From the NCBI GenBank assembly GCA_045533895.1, contig JAZSIT010000154.1, positions 1 to 29,076 on the forward strand: a stretch of DNA of 29,076 nucleotides. Reading direction: 5' to 3'. The position numbers were made by a program, and so were the translations under genes. Below the pieces are notes generated by a model. It was given only the letters and a program-made list of their open reading frames with translations, was not told the DNA's origin and ran no database searches. This stretch comes from SFLA01 sp045533895. Its GTDB lineage: Bacteria; Bacillota; Clostridia; Oscillospirales; CAG-382. Positions 22,884 through 29,076 of this stretch are shown here, piece by piece (position 1 is the stretch's first letter; each line of letters begins with the position of its first letter).

Positions 22884-23527
22884 ATCTCAAGTCTGTAACC
22901 CGTTTTGTATACCGTTTGAAGTCTGGCGGTTATTCCCAGCTTTTGTCTTAACCTCTGAACGTGCACGTCTACGGTGCGGGTATCTCCTTCATAGTCAAAA
23001 TTCCAAACAAGAGCAATAAGTTTCTCTCTTGAAAGGGCAAGATTGCGGTTGTTTATAAACGCCTCAAGGAGTTCAAACTCCTTTGGCTTGAGCACAACGT
23101 TTTTTCCGCCCTTGTATACACGGCGGTTATCAAATTCCACGCGGATATCGTCAAATTCAAACACATGGGGCTCGCTTTTGGTACGGCGCAAAACGGCTTT
23201 TACCCGCTCTACAAGCTCAAGGATATCGAAAGGCTTTACTATATAGTCATCGGCGCCCAGCTTTAAGCCGGTAAGCCTATCATTTATTCCCGCTTTTGCG
23301 GTAACAAAGATTACGGGAACGTCGGAAACCTCTTTTATAATATCAAAACCGGAAAGCCGTGGAAGCATAACGTCCAAAAGCACAAGGTCGTATTTCTCTG
23401 CTTTTATCTGCTCAAGGGCTTTGCCTCCCTCAAAAGCCTGAAAGCAGGTGTGGCCCACCAGTTCAAGATTAAGCTTTATAAGGTCGTTTATTGCCTTTTC
23501 GTCCTCAACAATTAATATTTTTGCCAT
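22880..23527 (-). CDS. OmpR-family response regulator
   Basis: A 215-residue two-domain regulator. The receiver has the acidic pair E8/D9, phosphoacceptor D52 (LLDVMLP), T76 and K98 (DDYIVKPF). The winged-helix domain (about 120-215) has VVLKPKEFELLEAFINN, REKLIALVWNFDYEGDTRTVDVHVQRLRQKL and YKTGYRLEI. It is the first gene of a regulator-kinase pair, preceded by a strong ribosome site (GGAGGGGAG). Its own upstream region has a box similar to one before the orphan surface-protein gene, consistent with autoregulation. Confidence 0.96.
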   Translation of the reverse strand: MAKILIVEDEKAINDLIKLNLELVGHTCFQAFEGGKALEQIKAEKYDLVLLDVMLPRLSGFDIIKEVSDVPVIFVTAKAGINDRLTGLKLGADDYIVKPFDILELVERVKAVLRRTKSEPHVFEFDDIRVEFDNRRVYKGGKNVVLKPKEFELLEAFINNRNLALSREKLIALVWNFDYEGDTRTVDVHVQRLRQKLGITARLQTVYKTGYRLEI

Positions 23528-23550
23528 TATTGCTCCCCTCCCTCGTTTTT

Positions 23551-23584
23551 ATTATAATACGCACTTATTGCCAAGTTGTAAAAA
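23551..23584 (-). promoter_or_regulatory. Candidate promoter and regulator box of the two-component operon
   Basis: A minus-strand TATAAT lies at about 23557-23552. Immediately upstream, the 22 bp at 23563-23584 (ACTTATTG, then CCAAGTTGTAAAAA, plus-strand reading) match the repeat box at 21520-21541 at 17 positions. A second TATAAT sits about 30 bp further upstream, so the exact start is uncertain. Confidence 0.5.
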
Positions 23585-23604
23585 TATTATAGCACATTTT
23601 TCGT

Positions 23605-23634
23605 AAAAAAAACAGCCGTGGTTTACACGGCTGT
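23605..23634 (-). terminator. Terminator overlapping the end of pflA
   Basis: ACAGCCGTG (23612-23620) pairs with CACGGCTGT (23626-23634); the pflA stop codon lies in the loop. On the minus strand the stem is followed by eight T residues. Confidence 0.9.
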
Positions 23635-24333
23635 AAGTATTTTATTAAGTTTTTCCATTAATTCGGGTTTAGGCTCGGGAATATGCTCAAAGGGAAAGTT
23701 TATTCCCATATTATCATACTTTACCTTGCATATCTTGCGGAAGGGCAAAAGCTCAGTCTTGTCTATACAGGGATATTTTGAAACGGTATCTTTAAGCCGC
23801 ATGATACTCTCTTCACTATCATTAAGTGTGGGAATTATCACCTGACGCACCGTTACGGCAACGGGAAGGGTGTTAAGATATTCCAAAAAGGCGATAGGCT
23901 TATCAAGACCGCACCCCGCGTGACGCTTATACTGCCCGTCATCGGTATACTTTATATCCAAAAGCACACGGTCTGTAACCGCAAGAAGCTTTTTAACGTC
24001 ATCGTTAAGTATACTTCCCGAAGTATCAAGGCAGGTGTTTATGCCCTTTTCTTTGCAAAGCAAAAACAGTTCATACACAAACTCACTTTGCAAAAGAGGC
24101 TCGCCTCCGGAAACGGTTATACCGCCGTCCTTGCCGAAATATTCGGTATAACGGGCGGCTTTTTCCGCAATCTGCACGGGGGTGTACGCTGTTCCGCCGT
24201 TTATATCCCAAGTATCGGGGTTGTGGCAGCAGCCACAGCGCAAATTACATCCCTGCATAAACACCACGTATCGTATACCGGGACCGTCCACCGCACCCAA
24301 AGACTGTATGGAATGAATATATCCTTTTGTCAT
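23623..24333 (-). CDS. pflA: Pyruvate formate-lyase activating enzyme (radical SAM)
   Basis: A 236-residue radical SAM enzyme that generates the glycyl radical on PflB. The 4Fe-4S motif CxxxCxxC is C29, C33 and C36 (MQGCNLRCGCCHNPDTW). Further family marks are GIRYVVFMQGC, TVSGGEPLLQ, TCLDTSG, LLDIKYTDD and RQVIIPTLND. Length is normal for PFL activases. Its ATG overlaps the pflB stop by 4 bp (ATGA), so enzyme and activase are translationally coupled. The last codons form part of the operon's terminator. Confidence 0.97.
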   Translation of the reverse strand: MTKGYIHSIQSLGAVDGPGIRYVVFMQGCNLRCGCCHNPDTWDINGGTAYTPVQIAEKAARYTEYFGKDGGITVSGGEPLLQSEFVYELFLLCKEKGINTCLDTSGSILNDDVKKLLAVTDRVLLDIKYTDDGQYKRHAGCGLDKPIAFLEYLNTLPVAVTVRQVIIPTLNDSEESIMRLKDTVSKYPCIDKTELLPFRKICKVKYDNMGINFPFEHIPEPKPELMEKLNKILTAV

Positions 24334-26561
24334 ATTGTTTCGTGGAAGGTACGGCTTATAACTTCTCTCTGCTGTTCGCGGGAAAGCTTGTTAAAGTTTA
24401 CCGCGTAACCGGAAACACGTATAGTAAGGTTGGGGTACGCTTCGGGGTTTTCGTAAGCCTTAATAAGAGTATCTCTGTTAAGGACGTTAACGTTGATATG
24501 ATGCGCATTCTTTGCAAAATAACCGTCCAGTATGGAAACCAGATTGGTATTACGCTCCCCTGCGGTTTTACCCAGCGCCTCGGGAGTGATGGTAAAGGTA
24601 TTGGAAATACCGTCGCGGCAATCGTCATAGCTTATCTTTGCCACAGAGTTAAGGGACGCCAGCGCGCCGTTTTCCTCACGGTTGTGCATGGGGTTGGCAC
24701 CGGGCGCAAAAGGCTCGGCGTTCTTACGTCCGTCAGGAGTAGCGCTGGTATTCTTGCCGTACATAACGTTGGAAGTGATGGTAAGCACGGACAAGGTGTG
24801 AGTTGCCTTGCGGTATGCGGGAGTTTTGCGAAGTTCGGTAATAAATCTGTGGGTCATATCTCTCGCGATAAGGTCAACACGGTCGTCGTCGTTACCGAAC
24901 TTGGGAAAATCGCCTTCGGTAACATATTCAACGATGTAGCCGTTGTCGTCGCGCACAGGCTTCACAGACGCATATTTGATAGCGCTAAGGGAATCTGCCA
25001 CAACAGAAAGTCCCGCGACGCCAAAGGCCATCAGACGCTCTACCTCGGTATCGTGAAGTGCCATCTGAGTCTTTTCGTAGCAGTATTTATCGTGCATGAA
25101 GTGGATTACATTCATTGTATTCACGTACAGCTTGGAAAGCCACCGTATGTAAATATCATAGCGCTCCATAACCGTATCGTAATCCAGCTTACTTCCCTTA
25201 AGGGGCTCCATCTGAGGACCGATATGCATTCCGCTGGCAGGGTCGTAGCCGCCGTTGATAGCGATAACCAACAGCTTTGCCAGATTGCAACGGGCGCCGA
25301 AGAACTGCATCTGCTTGCCCAGTTTCATTGCGGAAACACAGCAAGCGATACCGTAATCGTCACCGTAGATGGGACGCATAAGGTCGTCGTTTTCGTACTG
25401 GATAGAATCGGTGTCCTCGGATACCTTGGCGCAAAAACGCTTGAAGTTTTCGGGCAGGTTTTTGGACCAAAGCACAGTAAGGTTAGGCTCGGGGGAAGAA
25501 CCGAGAGTATAAAGGGTGTTGAGGATACGGTAGGAGCTCTTGGTTACAAGGGTTCTGCCGTCCTCGCCCATACCTCCCACAGCCTCGGTGATCCACATAG
25601 GGTCTCCGCCGAAAAGCTCGTTATATTCGGGAGTGCGGAGATGGCGTGCAATACGAAGCTTGATAACAAAATCGTCCATAAGCTCCTGTGCCTGCGCTTC
25701 GGTAAGAACGCCTTTTTCCATATCGCGCTGTATATAAATATCAAAGAAGGTGGCAACTCTGCCCAAAGACATTGCGGCGCCGTTTTGCTCCTTAATGGCG
25801 GCGAGATATGCAAAATAAGTCCACTGGATAGCCTCTCTTGCGTTGGCGGCGGGATTGCTTATATCGAATCCGTACATCGCAGCCATTTCTTTCATTTTGG
25901 AAAGAAAGTCTATCTGGCGGTAGAGCTCCTCGTCAAGTCGGATGGTTTCGGTGTTGAACACCATATCGGCAACTTTCTTTTTGTCTTTTTTCTTTTCTTC
26001 AATAAGTTTATCCACGCCGTAAAGGGCTACACGGCGGTAATCACCGATAATTCTTCCCCTGCCGTATGCGTCGGGCAGACCGGTAATAACGTGGCATTTG
26101 CGCGCCTGACGCATCTCGTCGGTATATGCGCGGAAAACACCGTCGTTATGGGTAGTACGGTAACGGAACTCGTCCTCGATTGTCTGGGAAAGCTTATATC
26201 CATAGGCTTCGCACGCCTGTCTTGCCATACGGATACCGCCAAAAGGACAGACAGCACGCTTTAAGGGGCGGTTGGTCTGCATACCGACAATGAGCTCGTT
26301 GTCTTTATCGATATATCCGGGAGAAAAGCTGGTAAGAGATGAAACGGTAGCAGTATCAATATCAAGCACGCCGCCAAATTGGCGCTCCAAAGCAAACATG
26401 CCGTTTACTTTTTTCATAAGTGCTTCGGTACGCTCTGTTGCAGGCGCGAGGAATTCGCTGTCTCCGGTGTATTCTGTATAATTTTTTTGTATAAAATCAC
26501 GCACGTTAATTTCGTTTTGCCATTCACCGGGTACAAAGCCCGCCCAATTTTCGTGGATCAT
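24330..26561 (-). CDS. pflB: Formate C-acetyltransferase (pyruvate formate-lyase)
   Basis: A 743-residue glycyl-radical enzyme converting pyruvate and CoA to acetyl-CoA and formate. The adjacent active-site cysteines are C407/C408 (GIACCVSAMKLG) and the radical glycine is G718 (RVSGYAVNF). NRPLKRAVCPFGGIRMA and HNDGVFRAYTDEMR are also typical of true PFL rather than diol-dehydratase relatives. The start is ATG 26561 (MIHENWAGF), with AAAGGAGA 8 nt upstream; the frame stays open to a TTG at 26594, inside the riboswitch terminator. Transcription starts at a consensus promoter about 145 nt upstream and passes a ZTP riboswitch. The formate produced can feed 10-formyl-THF synthesis. Confidence 0.98.
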   Translation of the reverse strand: MIHENWAGFVPGEWQNEINVRDFIQKNYTEYTGDSEFLAPATERTEALMKKVNGMFALERQFGGVLDIDTATVSSLTSFSPGYIDKDNELIVGMQTNRPLKRAVCPFGGIRMARQACEAYGYKLSQTIEDEFRYRTTHNDGVFRAYTDEMRQARKCHVITGLPDAYGRGRIIGDYRRVALYGVDKLIEEKKKDKKKVADMVFNTETIRLDEELYRQIDFLSKMKEMAAMYGFDISNPAANAREAIQWTYFAYLAAIKEQNGAAMSLGRVATFFDIYIQRDMEKGVLTEAQAQELMDDFVIKLRIARHLRTPEYNELFGGDPMWITEAVGGMGEDGRTLVTKSSYRILNTLYTLGSSPEPNLTVLWSKNLPENFKRFCAKVSEDTDSIQYENDDLMRPIYGDDYGIACCVSAMKLGKQMQFFGARCNLAKLLVIAINGGYDPASGMHIGPQMEPLKGSKLDYDTVMERYDIYIRWLSKLYVNTMNVIHFMHDKYCYEKTQMALHDTEVERLMAFGVAGLSVVADSLSAIKYASVKPVRDDNGYIVEYVTEGDFPKFGNDDDRVDLIARDMTHRFITELRKTPAYRKATHTLSVLTITSNVMYGKNTSATPDGRKNAEPFAPGANPMHNREENGALASLNSVAKISYDDCRDGISNTFTITPEALGKTAGERNTNLVSILDGYFAKNAHHINVNVLNRDTLIKAYENPEAYPNLTIRVSGYAVNFNKLSREQQREVISRTFHETI

Positions 26562-26578
26562 AATACTGTCTCCTTTGT

Positions 26579-26692
26579 AAAAAAATAAGGGCAAATCGGT
26601 TTTTTTGCTAAAAACTGATCTGCCCAGACGGTCGGCTGAATATGTGCTTATATTCCACCTGCGTCATTCGCAGAAATCCGTCAGTCATATAA
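26579..26692 (-). promoter_or_regulatory. ZTP (pfl-motif) riboswitch with terminator, upstream of pflB
   Basis: Read on the minus strand: GACTGACGG (26686-26678), GTGGAAT (26658-26652), then CCGACCGTCTGGGCA (26635-26621). These match the conserved ends of the ZTP/pfl aptamer, with ACGG pairing to CCGT. GGGCAGATC (26625-26617) then pairs with GATTTGCCC (26597-26589; one G-U pair) and is followed by TTATTTTTTT, an intrinsic terminator sharing GGGCA with the aptamer. ZTP or ZMP binding, which signals low 10-formyl-THF, should keep GGGCA in the aptamer and switch pflB on. Confidence 0.92.
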
Positions 26693-26711
26693 GCATTCAC
26701 TTGTTGTATAT

Positions 26712-26740
26712 ATTATATAATGGCAGAATGTTTTTGTCAA
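26712..26740 (-). promoter_or_regulatory. Consensus promoter of the pflBA operon
   Basis: On the minus strand, a perfect TTGACA (26740-26735), 17 bp, and a perfect TATAAT (26717-26712). The leader from about 26705 contains the ZTP riboswitch. Confidence 0.92.
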
Positions 26741-26760
26741 TAGAAAAATTGCACAGAAAA

Positions 26761-27603
26761 TCAGACGTTGGGCGTTCCTATTACTGTAAGATGGGATGAG
26801 TTGAATATCTCCATGGCATTTGTATAGAAATCCTCCGGCGTTAAGTCACGAGGGCGGATTATGTTTGCGGGAGCTTTCCACGCCACCTCGTATAGCCAGA
26901 TTCCGTCATATCCCTTTGAAACCAATTTGTTATACAGTTCGTGCCAATCGCTCTTTCCTTCTCCGGGAAGCCAGTGGCGCTCGTTTATAAAATCGTAATC
27001 CGAAACGTGTACGGTGATGATTTTTTCGCCCAGTTTTTCAATAAAATTATCGTTTGTATCTATAAGCAGATGGTTAAAATCAAAGCATACCCGCAGTTTA
27101 TCGTTGGCGGAAAGAAGCCGCAGCATTTCGTCTGCGCTTCTGCCGATACAGCTTCTGGGCAGGTCTTCAACAGCTATTACCGCGCCGTGTGCGCACGCTA
27201 CCTCTGCCAAGGTATACAAGGAACGCATGGATGCATCGATTTCCCTTTCTCTGCCCTCCCCTTCTTGGCACTTGGGCTCACTGCTGGGGTGGAGTATATA
27301 TTTATCGATACCCACTTCTCCGCCTTTTTTGATGCGGTCTGTCAATATAGCCACGGATCTTTCTCGAATTTCCTCATCGGCAGAGGCGATATCCATCGTC
27401 TCGGGGCCCCAAAAAGGCAGATGGCAGGACCAGATTTTAACACCGGTATCATCTGCGCAGGATTTTATGTAGCTGTAATCCGCTTCCAGATGCTTGTGGT
27501 ACGGAAGGGAAATTTCAAAATTCTCAATACCCGCATTTTTAATTTTGGTGAGATTCTCGCGGTTTATTTCAAACCCGCAGGACGAAAGACCGATTTTAAG
27601 CAT
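26761..27603 (-). CDS. Sugar phosphate isomerase/epimerase-like TIM-barrel protein
   Basis: A 280-residue protein of the xylose-isomerase-like (AP endonuclease 2) TIM-barrel superfamily. Expected metal and active-site positions are visible: WSCHLPFW, LHPSSEP, AVEDLPRS (Glu), CFDFNHLLID (Asp and His), VHVSDYDFINERHWLPGEG (His, Asp, then the GEG turn) and WLYEVAWKA (Glu). Members isomerise or epimerise sugars or inositol derivatives with a divalent metal; which one cannot be told. The ATG has GGAG 8 nt upstream. It is transcribed from its own promoter and lies directly before the pflBA promoter. Confidence 0.9.
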   Translation of the reverse strand: MLKIGLSSCGFEINRENLTKIKNAGIENFEISLPYHKHLEADYSYIKSCADDTGVKIWSCHLPFWGPETMDIASADEEIRERSVAILTDRIKKGGEVGIDKYILHPSSEPKCQEGEGREREIDASMRSLYTLAEVACAHGAVIAVEDLPRSCIGRSADEMLRLLSANDKLRVCFDFNHLLIDTNDNFIEKLGEKIITVHVSDYDFINERHWLPGEGKSDWHELYNKLVSKGYDGIWLYEVAWKAPANIIRPRDLTPEDFYTNAMEIFNSSHLTVIGTPNV

Positions 27604-27633
27604 AAAATCAACTCCAAAGCTTGTATTAAAGGT

Positions 27634-27662
27634 AGTTTAGCACAGATTGGTTGGTTTGTAAA
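27634..27662 (-). promoter_or_regulatory. Promoter of the isomerase-like gene
   Basis: On the minus strand, TTTACA (27662-27657), 17 bp, TAAACT (27639-27634). It is back to back with the promoter at 27678-27706. Confidence 0.65.
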
Positions 27663-27677
27663 TAAAAAGATGCCCAC

Positions 27678-27706
27678 TTGACAAAAATTTCAAGGTATGT
27701 TATGCT
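27678..27706 (+). promoter_or_regulatory. Promoter of the small membrane protein gene at 27735
   Basis: TTGACA (27678-27683), 17 bp, TATGCT (27701-27706); AGAAAGG (27721-27727) is the ribosome site. Confidence 0.8.
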
Positions 27707-27734
27707 AATCTCATAAAAGAAGAAAGGTGTAATT

Positions 27735-28145
27735 ATGCAGCAGTTCAAGAGAATTGCACTATATATTGCAGTAGCTTTAATATCCGCCTTTGGCGTTACA
27801 GGGTTTGCAACCTTTGTATTGGAATTTCATATCGACGAACTGATTGCTTTTTCACCTTATTGGCAGTGGATTACCTTTGGGTTAACAGCTGTTTTGGCCT
27901 TCGCCGCATTTTATTTGGCAAAGTTGATTTTGTTTTTGGACAAGAAGTTTCCTTTTAAATTCAAGGCTTTGCGACCACTTGCTTATGCTTTGATCGCCAC
28001 TGCTCTAAGCCGTCTTGTTAGCAGATTTGTTGATAAATATTTTGATACCGTTGGTAAGCTTTTTTTCTATATACTAATGGCGGTATTTGTACAAACAATT
28101 ATTTATCTCTTTGTTCTTTTATTTATGCCAAAAAAGCCTGAATAG
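27735..28145 (+). CDS. Unrecognised four-helix membrane protein
   Basis: A 136-residue integral membrane protein with hydrophobic helices at about 6-30, 44-68, 78-98 and 106-131. Between the second and third lies a strongly basic loop, DKKFPFKFKALRP. The C-terminus is PKKPE. No family motif is recognised. It is the first gene of a + strand pair with its own promoter and a clear ribosome site. The next gene follows after 60 bp without a visible terminator, so they may be co-transcribed. Confidence 0.7.
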   Translation: MQQFKRIALYIAVALISAFGVTGFATFVLEFHIDELIAFSPYWQWITFGLTAVLAFAAFYLAKLILFLDKKFPFKFKALRPLAYALIATALSRLVSRFVDKYFDTVGKLFFYILMAVFVQTIIYLFVLLFMPKKPE

Positions 28146-28205
28146 AGTGTTACAAGATCTTTTGCGGTATTTCGTTTTAACAACTCAAGAGCACAAGGAT
28201 TTTTT

Positions 28206-28754
28206 ATGACGACTAATCATATCGATGACAGCATTATTTCCCAATTCAAAAAGTTCTTTTCAAACGGCCAGTTTGATTATATTATCGATGCGGACGTTAA
28301 CCGCGCAGTCACAAAAGCATTTATTTATCCCACAGATGACGTTTATCTTACACAGCGCCAGTTTTACGCCCTTGTTTCGATTTTGGGCCAAAACGAACAG
28401 CTTTTTGCAATGGAGATGAATTGGCGTACCAAGCTTGGTTTTTTCGACAAAGATAATGTGTACTTCTCCCTTGCGACAAAAACCTATACTGAATATTTGA
28501 GTACACGCTTCAGCACAATATCGCTGTTATTTTCCGATTCTTTTGACTGGGTGATTCTGTGCGACGAAGACCGCTACAGTGGGCACGCTGTTATGTTGGG
28601 GCAAAGAGCACGTGTTGAACGTTTCAAATCCGCCTACGGCTTGTGCGAATCCGACACTAAAAAGTATGTTGACTACTGCGAAAAAACATATATAAATGGG
28701 TGTGGAAATTTGAAGGAAAACTTGCGTATTATTTATGATTTAGACTACAGTTAA
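28206..28754 (+). CDS. Unrecognised cytoplasmic protein
   Basis: A 182-residue soluble protein with no signal peptide or membrane helix. It is acidic and aromatic, with mixed alpha/beta character (FDYIIDADVNRAVTKAFIYP, YLTQRQFYALVSILGQNEQL, DWVILCDEDRYSGHAVMLGQ). Four cysteines are scattered without a metal-binding pattern. AAGGA lies about 8 nt before the ATG. No related family is recalled; it probably shares a transcript with the preceding membrane protein gene. Confidence 0.65.
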   Translation: MTTNHIDDSIISQFKKFFSNGQFDYIIDADVNRAVTKAFIYPTDDVYLTQRQFYALVSILGQNEQLFAMEMNWRTKLGFFDKDNVYFSLATKTYTEYLSTRFSTISLLFSDSFDWVILCDEDRYSGHAVMLGQRARVERFKSAYGLCESDTKKYVDYCEKTYINGCGNLKENLRIIYDLDYS

Positions 28755-28762
28755 TAAAAGAT

Positions 28763-28793
28763 ATATCGGCACCCGAATCGGGTGCCGATATTT
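28763..28793. terminator. Hairpin terminator between converging genes
   Basis: A 12-bp stem, ATATCGGCACCC (28763-28774) with GGGTGCCGATAT (28780-28791), around a 5-nt loop. It is followed by T residues on the plus strand and by CTTTTATT on the minus strand, so it can serve both the gene at 28206 and the converging partial gene. Confidence 0.8.
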
Positions 28794-28823
28794 GCATTCA
28801 AAAAGGAAAAACATTTCCAAAAC

Positions 28824-29075
28824 CTACAGCGCGTATTCGCTGATGCGGTCTTCGATTAGACGATATTCAATGTTGTTGACAAACATCTTCGGGTTGCTCG
28901 CGGTAGCTGTTTTGAATTTGTCAGTATAATACTCGGTTTGCTCGATACAGTCAACCGATTCATACCAGCGCATCAAAACAAGCCTGCCCGCCGTGTCAAC
29001 ATAGTTTTCCGTGATAAGAGTGTTGTTTTGAACGTTGATGAATTTAATAGTCTCAAACCTTCTTCCGCCTATCTT
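28824..29075 (-). CDS. 3' end of an unrecognised gene, cut by the window edge
   Basis: The minus strand is open from the window edge to TAG at 28826-28824, giving 83 C-terminal residues that start KIGGRRFETIKFINVQNN and end IEDRISEYAL. The piece is soluble, with beta-like ITENYVDTAGRLVLMRWYES followed by a helical, charged end. A hairpin terminator lies beyond its stop. The start and any N-terminal domain are outside the window, so no family can be given. The protein-like composition and the terminator make it a believable gene. Confidence 0.6.
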   Translation of the reverse strand, partial: KIGGRRFETIKFINVQNNTLITENYVDTAGRLVLMRWYESVDCIEQTEYYTDKFKTATASNPKMFVNNIEYRLIEDRISEYAL

Positions 29076-29076
29076 T

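Noticed and set aside
24327..26264. 645-residue open frame on the plus strand opposite pflB and pflA
   Set aside because: It is antisense to a fully motif-complete pflB, has no ribosome site, and its low-complexity His/Val/Gly-rich translation looks like a mirror of GC-biased codons.

Overview
The window looks like chromosomal DNA from an uncultured, obligately anaerobic, low-to-moderate GC Gram-positive bacterium, probably a gut Clostridia/Oscillospirales relative (organism call is inference). The supporting signs are a T-box leader on thrS, a ZTP (pfl-motif) riboswitch on pflB, strong TTGACA/TATAAT promoters with AGGAGG ribosome sites, many lipobox proteins, and oxygen-sensitive enzymes (pyruvate formate-lyase and its activase, a 2-oxoacid:ferredoxin oxidoreductase, a corrinoid-protein activator). 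No rRNA, tRNA, CRISPR array, transposase or phage structural gene was seen.

Layout. 94-3539 (+): a sugar-type ABC operon of two permeases followed by a solute-binding lipoprotein that also has a C-terminal membrane anchor; no ATPase. 3549-4384 (+): a monocistronic OB-fold-like lipoprotein. 4392-6571 (+): T-box-controlled thrS without the TGS domain, bracketed by a pair of inverted 35-36 bp repeats. 6636-7706 (-): a YwaF/TIGR02206-type membrane protein and a small two-helix membrane protein. 7772-9322 (-): a RACo-like 2Fe-2S/ASKHA corrinoid activator. 9335-11022 (-): an XRE regulator and MATE exporter, translationally coupled, facing a divergent small DUF6809-like gene across a palindrome. 11404-13805 (-): two lipoproteins with DUF5011/HYR-like Ig domains. 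13808-15986 (-): uracil permease and uracil phosphoribosyltransferase. 16016-19325 (-): a two-gene 2-oxoacid:ferredoxin oxidoreductase, gamma-delta fusion then alpha-beta fusion, starting in a perfect inverted repeat. 19403-19597 (-): an unlisted 51-residue QNSS-repeat mini-protein with its own terminator. 19663-23527 (-): an OmpR-type two-component system followed by a large unrecognised surface protein; the response-regulator promoter and the surface-protein promoter share a 22-bp direct-repeat box. 23605-26740 (-): ZTP riboswitch, pflB, pflA. 26761-27662 (-): a TIM-barrel sugar-phosphate isomerase-like protein. 27678-28793 (+): two unrecognised small genes. 28824-29075 (-): the 3' end of an unrecognised gene cut by the window edge.

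Themes: import of sugar oligomers or nucleobases, fermentation through both pyruvate-cleaving routes (ferredoxin-linked and formate-producing), RNA-level control by tRNA and by the folate-stress signal ZTP, and several cell-surface lipoproteins. The most unusual signals are the hairpin-like repeats around thrS, the shared box tying the two-component system to the orphan surface protein, the QNSS mini-protein, and the doubly anchored solute-binding protein.
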